Shown: in pieces, positions 1 through 6,151 of the stretch
Layout of the letters: every line of letters starts with the position of its first letter
Position numbering within the stretch: the stretch's first letter is position 1
DNA from: JAVBNF01 sp031551725
GTDB lineage: Bacteria > Bacteroidota > Bacteroidia > Bacteroidales > P3
Assembly: GCA_031551725.1 (NCBI GenBank)
Contig: JAVBNF010000028.1
Location: forward strand, 1-19,462
Length of the DNA stretch: 19,462 nucleotides
Reading direction: 5' to 3'
Notes under the pieces: model-generated
Database searches by the model: none
Seen by the model: only the letters and a program-made list of their open reading frames with translations
What the model was told of the DNA's origin: nothing
Position numbers and translations under genes: made by a program

Positions 1-280
1 CCAGAACCTCCAGAACCTCCAGAACCTCCAGAACCTCCAGAACCTCCAGAACCTCCAGAACCTCCAGAACCTCCAGAACCTCCAGAACCTCCAGAACCTC
101 CAGAACCTCCTGACCTCCTGAACCTCCTGAACCTCCTGAACCTCCCGAACCTCCTGAACCTCCTGAACCTCCTGAACCTCCTGAACCTCCTGAACCTCCT
201 GAACCTCCTGAACCTTCCTGAACCTCCTGAACCTTCCTGAACCTCCTGAACCTCCAGAACCTCCAGAACCTCCTGAACCT
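1..280. repeat. 9-bp tandem repeat array (CCWGAACCT)
   Basis: About 31 head-to-tail copies of a 9-bp unit. The first 12 (1-108) are identical CCAGAACCT. Most of the rest are CCTGAACCT, with one CCCGAACCT, and the CCAGAACCT form returns at 254-271. Three units break the 9-bp phase: an 8-mer at 109-116 and 10-mers at 207-216 and 226-235. The array is open at the left window edge, so its full length is unknown. Its last unit (272-280) supplies two of the three bases of the stop codon of the minus-strand gene at 279-1679. The plus strand could read Pro-Glu-Pro repeats, but the off-phase units argue against coding. Confidence 0.95.
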
Positions 281-1679
281 ACTTAATGTCTCTCGTCAAC
301 TGTCTTTCAAATCCCTGGCTTGGTGCCGGATAAGAAAACGAAACAACATGCCCTTGCGGATCAACTAATAAAAAAGACGGATAGTTGATGATTTCGCAAC
401 GCTCCAGAAACTCGATGTCGCGATTAAAATGAAGAAAGGTATAAAGAGTTGTTTTTGAATTATATTGATGATAATAAGTGGCAAATTCGTAATCGCAGTT
501 TACTACAACGACATCAACTTTATCAGCATATTTCGGCATTATCTTTTGGAGCGTGGCCAATTCTATTTCGCAATCGTTGCACTTTGATTTTACAAAAACA
601 AAATAGGTGTATTTATCTTTTAAGTCCTTGTTAACGAATGTTTTTTTACTAATATCTGTAAAACTAAATGGCGGTAGTTTTTGTCCGGGTTCAAGAGCTG
701 TAAGGCTAAAAATCATATTTTTAGCGATTTTTTTATGCTGCTCAAATTTAGATTGCTCTGTTATCTGTTTAAGCAATGCGAGTACAGACGATTTGATAAT
801 CAACGGATCATTGTATAGATTTTTGAGGCCGTAAATGAATACCAACTCTCTAAAGCGTTCATTTCTAAGCATCGTGTCTTTTCCAATGGAATCTAAAATA
901 TTACTTAAACTTCGGACATTATTAATTTGATCTACAAATTGTAAATAGTTGTATTTTACTTCTGTAGGGAAATAATTTTGATAATAACCGGCAAAAAAAT
1001 CGGCGTATGAAAGTTGGTCATATAAAATGTCTTTGTCGTATAAATATTTTATAACCAATGTCTTACCTGATGAAATGCCGGTTATTTCTTCCAATTCAGC
1101 CCAACGATACCATTTATAGTTTTCAAAATAAGAGTTTCCTGTGTAAGGAATTTCTTGAATGATACTATCTTTTAATTGATTAAGCAAATCATAACGATAG
1201 GATTTGTATAGCGATTCGAAATGTTCGGCAGTAAATTTCAGATAGATATTTTCAAATTGAGCAATAAGCCGGTTTATTTCTGTAGAATCTTGATTTGTAA
1301 TTCTATAAGATAAACTTAACTTGGTTAAATACGGATTTTGTTGTTCATCCAAATGATAATTAAAAGGTGCGAATTCAATTTGATACTCTTTTCCAGCCTC
1401 CAAAAGCATTCCTGTTCGATAGTAATCAATTGCAAGTATGGCACTTGTAGGATTTGAAACGGTAGCTTTCAATTCAAATTTACCGCTGTCATTTATAATG
1501 TATTCATCTACTTTGATTTGCCGATGGGAAAAAAGATCATCCTCGAGAATAAGCCGGATATTCCGTCCTTCCGCACCCGAAGTAATTCCCGTAATCTGCA
1601 CATTTTGAGCAGGAAGAACGATACACAAACCACAAAAGGCCGCTAAATATGTGATTTTTAAATACTTTTTCATAGGCAT
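279..1679 (-). CDS. Thioredoxin-fold (TlpA-like) exported protein
   Basis: 466 aa. A hydrophobic N-terminus (about residues 5-24, ending VLPAQ) looks like a signal peptide, so the protein probably acts in the periplasm or envelope. Residues 25-110 look like the beta-rich N-terminal domain common in Bacteroidota TlpA-like proteins. A long helical, Tyr-rich middle follows. From about 330 there is a thioredoxin fold with the Cys pair C367-N-D-C370 and the cis-Pro loop NYPSF (Pro434). Known for the family: periplasmic thiol-disulfide exchange; the substrate here is unknown. The start could be 1679 or the second Met at 1673 (MKKYLK), which gives a cleaner signal peptide. It lies 32 bp downstream of the S9 peptidase stop on the same strand with no terminator or promoter seen between, so co-transcription is likely. 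The stop TAG abuts the 9-bp array. Confidence 0.82.
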   Translation of the reverse strand: MPMKKYLKITYLAAFCGLCIVLPAQNVQITGITSGAEGRNIRLILEDDLFSHRQIKVDEYIINDSGKFELKATVSNPTSAILAIDYYRTGMLLEAGKEYQIEFAPFNYHLDEQQNPYLTKLSLSYRITNQDSTEINRLIAQFENIYLKFTAEHFESLYKSYRYDLLNQLKDSIIQEIPYTGNSYFENYKWYRWAELEEITGISSGKTLVIKYLYDKDILYDQLSYADFFAGYYQNYFPTEVKYNYLQFVDQINNVRSLSNILDSIGKDTMLRNERFRELVFIYGLKNLYNDPLIIKSSVLALLKQITEQSKFEQHKKIAKNMIFSLTALEPGQKLPPFSFTDISKKTFVNKDLKDKYTYFVFVKSKCNDCEIELATLQKIMPKYADKVDVVVVNCDYEFATYYHQYNSKTTLYTFLHFNRDIEFLERCEIINYPSFLLVDPQGHVVSFSYPAPSQGFERQLTRDIK

Positions 1680-1711
1680 ACAATCACTAACTACAAGACA
1701 CTAACTGACAT

Positions 1712-3883
1712 CTATAAGTTTTCCAAAATAAAACTTGTCAATTTTTTATACAAAGTATACCGGGTATTTCCTCCTGCAATGCTGTGGTTTTTATCCGGAA
1801 ATACTTGTAAATCAAACTCTTTTTCGTTCTTTTCGAGTGCTGTGATTAAGTCGATGGTATTTTGAAAATGAACATTATCATCTGCAGTTCCGTGAACTAA
1901 TAGAAATTGTCCTTTCAGGTCTTTCACAAAATGAATGGGAGAGTTGTCGTCATACCCACTTGGATTATCTTGAGGTTTTCCCATATAACGCTCGGTATAA
2001 ATGGTATTGTAATAGCGCCAGTTGGTCACTGGCGCCACAGATGCAGCTAATTTAAACACATCATTACCTCTAAAAAGGCATAAAGCCGACAAGTAGCCGC
2101 CAAAGCTCCAACCCCAAATTCCGATGCGGCTTTTATCCACAAACACCATGTTTCCAAAGTATTTTGCTGCAGCAATTTGGTCTTTGGCTTCCAATTTTCC
2201 CAATTGTTGATAAGTACACTTTTTAAATGCTTCACCGCGTCCGCCTGTGCCTCTATTGTCCACACATGCAATGATATAGCCGCGTTGAACAAGCATTTGA
2301 TACCAAGCGTAATCACGTGGGAAATAAGCGTTTAGTGCTTGTTGCGAGCCGGGGCCGCCGTAAACATACATCAGTAAAGGATATTGCTTAAACGGATCCA
2401 TATTAGCCGGTTTCATCATCCAATAGTTTAATTCAACGCCGTCTTCCGTTGTAAGCGTTGAAAACACGGTAGTTACAAAATTATGACGTTTGAAAACCTC
2501 TTTTAGCTGTTCATTGTTTTCAAGCGTATTGATTTCTTTGCCGTCGTTCCTATTGATAGTGTAAATAGACGGAGTGTTAACGTCTTGAAATGTATTTACA
2601 TAGTATTGATACGTATTACTAAAGAGCGCATTATTTGTACCGTTTTTATTCGTTGATAAGCGTTCGATTTTGTTTGATTTTACATTTACAGCGCAAATTT
2701 CGCGATTGTAAGGCCGGTCGATAGCCGCTTGAAAATATAAATATTGTCTATTTTCATCAAACCCATAAACCGTTGAAATATCGAATTTTCCGTAAGTTAG
2801 TTGTTGAATGAGCTTACCGTTGGTATAATCATATAAATACAAATCATTATATCCGTCTTTTTCCGACGAAATAATGAATTGTTTTTCATTTTTCAAAAAA
2901 TACCAATAGAATGGAACTTCGACATATTTAGTATTAGTTTCAGTATATATGCTTCTGGAAGTCTTTGCGTTAATATCCCAGATGAAAAGTTCCATTTTAT
3001 TCTGCATTCTATTCATTTGCATGAAAGCCAATTCATTACTCTTCTGGGTCCATTGCATGCTTGGAATGTACATATCTGTTTCTGTTCCAACGTCAACAGT
3101 TTGTGTTTGTGCACTTTCTAAATTATAAACGCGTAAACCGACAATCGAATTATCATCTCCGGCTTTGGGATATTTATAAATGTATTGAGTAGGGTATAAA
3201 GTGCCCCATTGAGTGAAAGAAAACTCTTTCACACGACTTTCGTCGAAACGGAAAAATGCAATGTTTTTGCTGTCGGGCGACCAATAAAAGCCTTTGTTGA
3301 TTTTAAATTCTTCTTCATACACCCAGTCACAATAACCGTTGATAATCGAATTGAAAACCCCATCGGTAGTAATGGTTGTTTCTTTTTGGTGTTCAATATC
3401 ATACACATATAAATTGTTTGCACGTGTATAAGCTATTTTTTTTCCGTCAGGCGAAAAATCGGCTTGAGAAACTTTTTCAGTATTTAATTTGTTTAATGAC
3501 TGTTTTTTTAAATCATAAATATAATAAATTGCTTTTTTCGAACGACGATAAATCGGCTCCGTATTCGTACTGATTAATAGTTTGGAATCGTCGGATGAAA
3601 AAACATAATCATCTATTTTCTTGAAAGTTGAATCGCTTATTTGATTGAAGTCACATACAACAGAAACCAATTGACCGGTTTTAAAACTGTATTTGTTGAT
3701 TTTCAAATCGTTTTCTTGCGTTGTGTATTGTTCGCCGTTGTTCATCGACTTGATGGCCTGGATGCGTTTGGGTTGAAAACGGGCAGATTTCCAAATGCTA
3801 TCTAAACGAATAACCATCTGTGCATTCGAAATCAGACAGATAGATGTGAAAATAAAAGTAAAAAAGATGTTTGCCCTTCTCAT
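1712..3883 (-). CDS. S9B family dipeptidyl-peptidase IV-like serine protease
   Basis: 723 aa from the chosen start. A signal peptide is visible (MRRANIFFTF to SNAQ, about 1-22), so it is exported. An N-terminal beta-propeller (about 40-470) carries DWVYEEEF, the Glu pair near 190-192 that in DPP IV holds the substrate's free N-terminus. The C-terminal alpha/beta-hydrolase has YGGPGS near 508, the nucleophile Ser593 in GWSFGGY, Asp668 in HGTADDNVH and His700 in DKNHS. The family removes dipeptides, usually after Pro or Ala, from peptide N-termini. The reading frame stays open to 4081, but that extension would overlap the divergent nucleotidase gene and lacks a signal peptide at its start; ATG 3883 sits just below a TAnnTTTG box. 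Probably the first gene of a two-gene unit with the thioredoxin-like gene. Prolyl tripeptidyl peptidase is the main alternative. Confidence 0.93.
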   Translation of the reverse strand: MRRANIFFTFIFTSICLISNAQMVIRLDSIWKSARFQPKRIQAIKSMNNGEQYTTQENDLKINKYSFKTGQLVSVVCDFNQISDSTFKKIDDYVFSSDDSKLLISTNTEPIYRRSKKAIYYIYDLKKQSLNKLNTEKVSQADFSPDGKKIAYTRANNLYVYDIEHQKETTITTDGVFNSIINGYCDWVYEEEFKINKGFYWSPDSKNIAFFRFDESRVKEFSFTQWGTLYPTQYIYKYPKAGDDNSIVGLRVYNLESAQTQTVDVGTETDMYIPSMQWTQKSNELAFMQMNRMQNKMELFIWDINAKTSRSIYTETNTKYVEVPFYWYFLKNEKQFIISSEKDGYNDLYLYDYTNGKLIQQLTYGKFDISTVYGFDENRQYLYFQAAIDRPYNREICAVNVKSNKIERLSTNKNGTNNALFSNTYQYYVNTFQDVNTPSIYTINRNDGKEINTLENNEQLKEVFKRHNFVTTVFSTLTTEDGVELNYWMMKPANMDPFKQYPLLMYVYGGPGSQQALNAYFPRDYAWYQMLVQRGYIIACVDNRGTGGRGEAFKKCTYQQLGKLEAKDQIAAAKYFGNMVFVDKSRIGIWGWSFGGYLSALCLFRGNDVFKLAASVAPVTNWRYYNTIYTERYMGKPQDNPSGYDDNSPIHFVKDLKGQFLLVHGTADDNVHFQNTIDLITALEKNEKEFDLQVFPDKNHSIAGGNTRYTLYKKLTSFILENL

Positions 3884-3903
3884 AAAAAAAATGTTATTAA
3901 TAC

Positions 3904-3924
3904 GCAAAATTACATTAATTTTGC
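3904..3924. promoter_or_regulatory. Divergent promoter palindrome with two back-to-back -7 boxes
   Basis: A perfect inverted repeat with 9-bp arms, GCAAAATTA (3904-3912) and TAATTTTGC (3916-3924), separated by CAT. Each arm holds a Bacteroidota -7 box TAATTTTG: plus strand 3916-3923 for the nucleotidase at 3964, minus strand 3905-3912 for the peptidase starting at 3883. The predicted leaders are about 35 and 15 nt. The two promoters are too close to be occupied independently. Confidence 0.65.
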
Positions 3925-3963
3925 ATAATAAATTCAAAACATTGAAAAAAATTATCATCTTAT

Positions 3964-4674
3964 ATGCAAAATAATCATTATCAACATATTTTATTTGATT
4001 TAGACCGGACGCTTTGGGATTTTGAAAAGAATAATGAATATACTTTGCATCAACTTTATGAGCATTTTGATATTGCCGCACGCTCCGGAAAATCGTTCAA
4101 TGTTTTTTATTCAACGTATCGGATTGTAAATCATGCACTTTGGAGCCTTTATCAAGATGGGCGAATTGAAAAAGAATATTTGAAATACAAACGAATGTAT
4201 TTGACTTTGAAAGAAATAGATGTTGATGATGCTTCTACATCTTCACAGATGGTAGATTTATATACTGACGAAGTCCCTCTGCAAACGATTTTAATGCCGG
4301 GAGCTTTGGAAGTTTTACAAAAATTGAGTGAGAAGTCTCAAATTCATATTGTTACAAATGGATTCAAAGAAGTTCAATACCGCAAAGTGAAACGTTCCGG
4401 CATTGAGCCGTTTATAAAAAATCTGTTTATATCCGAAGAAATAGGTTTCCAAAAACCTGATAAACGGATGTTTGACTACGTTTTAAATCACATCAAAGCA
4501 GCTCCCGAACATTGTATAATGATTGGCGACGATTGGTCGGTTGATATTGAAGGTGCCCGCAAAGCCAACATCAATGCCATTTATTTCAATCCGGGAGCAT
4601 GTAAAAATAATACCGATATAATGGTTCGGGAAGTCAAAAAATTATCAGATATATTGGAAATAATTGCACATTAA
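3964..4674 (+). CDS. yjjG: HAD-superfamily pyrimidine nucleotidase, YjjG family
   Basis: 236 aa, the usual length for this family. HAD motif I is FDLDRT (nucleophile Asp12, Asp14), followed by LWDFEKNN, a hallmark of YjjG-type proteins. Motif II is Thr131 in IVTNGF, motif III is Lys164 in GFQKPDKRMF, and motif IV is GDDWSVD (Asp189, Asp190, Asp194). The helical cap lies at about 20-100. Known for the family: Mg-dependent removal of phosphate from (deoxy)nucleoside monophosphates, including non-canonical pyrimidines (house cleaning), in the cytoplasm. The start ATG 3964 fits the promoter at 3916-3923. The same reading frame continues straight after the stop codon into a FISUMP relic at 4690-4827. 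Exact substrate not visible. Confidence 0.9.
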   Translation: MQNNHYQHILFDLDRTLWDFEKNNEYTLHQLYEHFDIAARSGKSFNVFYSTYRIVNHALWSLYQDGRIEKEYLKYKRMYLTLKEIDVDDASTSSQMVDLYTDEVPLQTILMPGALEVLQKLSEKSQIHIVTNGFKEVQYRKVKRSGIEPFIKNLFISEEIGFQKPDKRMFDYVLNHIKAAPEHCIMIGDDWSVDIEGARKANINAIYFNPGACKNNTDIMVREVKKLSDILEIIAH

Positions 4675-4689
4675 AAAATATTCATATAC

Positions 4690-4827
4690 TCCTACTTTTG
4701 GTCGGTATCGGGCTATTCTTCGATGTACGCATGGTTCCGTCAATTCAGTTCGAGTAGCGCAGGTGTCTTCCGTAGCGGCAACGGCGGTCGGTTTTACGGC
4801 TTTTCTGTTCGTTGTCTCCAGGATTAA
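4690..4827 (+). pseudogene. Orphan 3' end of a FISUMP-type (TIGR02145-like) domain gene
   Basis: Reading on in the nucleotidase frame after its stop (4672-4674), codons from about 4690 to the TAA at 4825-4827 spell SYFWSVSGYSSMYAW, then a Ser/Gly/Phe/Arg-rich stretch, then GFSVRCLQD and stop. From memory this is the C-terminal signature of the Fibrobacter succinogenes major paralogous domain, found in surface lipoproteins of Bacteroidota: FW-S-x-S-x-Y-x-S, a variable block, then GFSVRC. There is no start codon, signal peptide or upstream domain, only about 46 codons. It is therefore a relic or transferred fragment rather than a gene. An ATG at 4723 could start a 34-codon ORF, but nothing supports it. 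Its size is similar to a variable region of a diversity-generating retroelement; no reverse transcriptase is in the window. Confidence 0.62.
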
Positions 4828-4831
4828 ATTG

Positions 4832-4885
4832 GGCTTTGAGCCTTTAACCGGATTTTGTCAGGGCGCCCTTGCGAAGTGGGGCGCT
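4832..4885 (+). other. Two small hairpins just after the FISUMP relic
   Basis: A short hairpin GGCT-TTG-AGCC (4832-4842) begins five bases after the relic's stop codon. A GC-rich hairpin follows: GCGCCC (4863-4868) with GGGCGC (4879-4884), extendable by one G.T pair on each side. No T-run follows the second hairpin (TTTCGG), so it is not a canonical terminator. It may have come with the relic. Function unknown. Confidence 0.4.
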
Positions 4886-4902
4886 TTCGGCTTAAATTGA
4901 AC

Positions 4903-4936
4903 AAATCTAACAGGTCTTAAAATCCTGTTAGATTTT
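4903..4936 (+). terminator. Perfect 12-bp hairpin, probable terminator
   Basis: Arms AAATCTAACAGG (4903-4914) and CCTGTTAGATTT (4924-4935) pair perfectly around a 9-base loop. The right arm ends in four T (4933-4936). It is the first terminator-like structure downstream of the nucleotidase and could end that transcript. The T-run is short, and this type of hairpin is also scattered between genes in Bacteroidota, so a repeat-element origin is possible. Confidence 0.5.
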
Positions 4937-4974
4937 GCTTTAAGTTGAAAGACAAAGACCAGTTAGGAAAAATA

Positions 4975-5125
4975 TCTGCGTAAATCTGCGTCATTCGCGC
5001 AAATTCGCGATGAACCCGTCAGCGAAGCTGACGATACGCGCCGCGTCGCCGCGCAATCAAAAATTTTAGAAACTGTTAAAAAACATGTTAATCCTGTTCA
5101 TTCTGTCAAAAATTAAAACAGTTTC
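4975..5125. repeat. Mosaic of short degenerate intergenic repeats
   Basis: Part of the 586-bp gap without an intact gene. It contains near-duplicate phrases ATCTGCGTA / AATCTGCGTC, then ATTCGCGCA / AATTCGCGAT (about 4975-5012), a tight hairpin CGTCAGC-GAA-GCTGACG (5017-5033), a GC-rich tract (5034-5056) unlike the AT-rich surroundings, and a 9-bp inverted repeat GAAACTGTT (5069-5077) / AACAGTTTC (5117-5125) enclosing AATCCTGTT and ATTCTGTC phrases. Such phrases recur between genes in Bacteroidota genomes (from memory). I see no ORF or RNA gene in it. Confidence 0.45.
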
Positions 5126-5236
5126 TTACTATTTCCGGGTGGATAATTTATCGCTCGTTCGTATTAAAAAACATATGCAGGCAGGCATGTTGAAAGCAAA
5201 AGTGAATGGAAGTGGGTAATTTCATAAATTTTTTAT

Positions 5237-5244
5237 TACCTTTG
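5237..5244 (+). promoter_or_regulatory. -7 box of the AMP nucleosidase promoter
   Basis: TACCTTTG matches the Bacteroidota -7 consensus TAnnTTTG, 16 bases before the ATG at 5261. No clear TTTG/TTG -33 box is seen at the normal distance. An inverted repeat CATAGC (5245-5250) / GCTATG (5258-5263) follows and includes the start codon, leaving a very short leader. Confidence 0.65.
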
Positions 5245-5260
5245 CATAGCAAAAAATGCT

Positions 5261-6034
5261 ATGAAAACAAAAGAAGAAATTGTAAATAATTGGCTTCCGC
5301 GCTACACCGGCGTGCCTTTGGAAAAATTCGGCAAGTATATTCTACTTGTGAATTTCCAGGATTATGTGGAGATGTTTGCCAAACGCTTCGGCGTAGAAGT
5401 TGAAGGCAGGGGGAAAGCCATGACCAGTGCTACCAGCGGAGATATTACAATTATCAATTTTGGTATGGGGAGTCCGAATGCCGCTACTGTGATGGATTTG
5501 CTTAGTGCCATTGCTCCAAAAGCCGTTTTGTTTCTTGGGAAATGCGGCGGCACTAAAAAAGCCGCTTTGGGCGATTTGATTTTACCAATTGCCGCCATTC
5601 GCGGCGATGGTACTTCCAATGATTATTTTCCTCCTGAAGTTCCTGCGCTTCCGGCATTTAGCTTGCAAAAAGCAATCTCGACCACCATTCGTGATTATAA
5701 CCGCGATTATTGGACGGGCACTATTTATACCACCAACCGTCGCGTGTGGGAACACGATGAGCATTTCAAAGAATATTTGCGTACGCTCCGTTGCATCGGT
5801 GTTGATATGGAAACTGCTACTATTTTCAGTACGGGATTCCATAATCATATTCCGTGCGGCGCATTATTATTAGTATCCGACCAGCCCATGACGCCGGAGG
5901 GTGTGAAGACCACCGAAAGCGATAAAAAAGTCAGCGCCGGATATTTGGATATGCATCTGAATATCGGGATTGATTCGCTGAAACAGCTTATTTACAATGG
6001 ACTTACGGTTAAACATTTGAGATTTGAATATTAA
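5261..6034 (+). CDS. amn: AMP nucleosidase, short Bacteroidota type
   Basis: 257 aa. Cytoplasmic enzyme of the PNP/UDP phosphorylase superfamily that hydrolyses AMP to adenine and ribose 5-phosphate. Features seen: the phosphate/ribose-binding GMGSPNA near 68-74, GKCGG near 93-97, and the nucleoside-binding GVDMETATIF near 180-189 with its conserved Met-Glu, then SDQPM near 206. The E. coli-type enzyme is nearly twice as long because of an extra N-terminal domain; the form here is the short one typical of Bacteroidota (TIGR01721-like, from memory). ATG 5261 is placed by the promoter at 5237-5244. Monocistronic: the next gene has its own promoter. Another purine nucleosidase or phosphorylase of the same fold is the alternative. 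Confidence 0.88.
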   Translation: MKTKEEIVNNWLPRYTGVPLEKFGKYILLVNFQDYVEMFAKRFGVEVEGRGKAMTSATSGDITIINFGMGSPNAATVMDLLSAIAPKAVLFLGKCGGTKKAALGDLILPIAAIRGDGTSNDYFPPEVPALPAFSLQKAISTTIRDYNRDYWTGTIYTTNRRVWEHDEHFKEYLRTLRCIGVDMETATIFSTGFHNHIPCGALLLVSDQPMTPEGVKTTESDKKVSAGYLDMHLNIGIDSLKQLIYNGLTVKHLRFEY

Positions 6035-6037
6035 TTC

Positions 6038-6065
6038 GTTTAATGTTTAAGGTTTAACGTTTAAA
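6038..6065 (+). repeat. Four GTTTAAN heptamers
   Basis: Four contiguous 7-bp units GTTTAAT, GTTTAAG, GTTTAAC, GTTTAAA start 3 bases after the AMP nucleosidase stop codon. Short low-complexity filler; no function is visible. Confidence 0.7.
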
Positions 6066-6116
6066 GCTACTATTCTTAAATTTAGTACTTGGATTCATAA
6101 ATAATAATTTTTTGAT

Positions 6117-6142
6117 TATCTTTGCAAATCAAAAATTGCAAA
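6117..6142 (+). promoter_or_regulatory. Promoter and inverted repeat before the M3 peptidase
   Basis: TATCTTTG (6117-6124) fits the TAnnTTTG -7 box. Overlapping it is an inverted repeat TTTGCAA (6121-6127) / TTGCAAA (6136-6142) with an 8-base spacer, ending 9 bases before the ATG at 6152. A TTG at 6089-6091 is slightly too far upstream to be a good -33 box. Confidence 0.6.
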
Positions 6143-6151
6143 CTAAATAAA

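Noticed and set aside
1..240. Plus-strand frame 1 reads (Pro-Glu-Pro)n then Leu-Asn-Leu repeats to a TGA at 238-240
   Set aside because: The 8-mer at 109-116 and the 10-mers shift the frame and change the repeat's amino acids, so there is no sign of selection for protein. A coding gene entering from outside the window cannot be fully excluded.
3884..4081. 66-residue N-terminal extension of the S9 peptidase
   Set aside because: It would overlap the divergent nucleotidase gene and its promoter, and the signal peptide starts at ATG 3883.
4664..4900. 78-codon plus-strand ORF in the gap
   Set aside because: It lies in a different frame from the recognisable FISUMP end (4690-4827), and its predicted protein has no domain-like features.
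5017..5060. Small structured RNA gene in the GC-rich tract
   Set aside because: Only one 7-bp hairpin is clear, with no promoter box or terminator of its own; it fits better with intergenic repeats.
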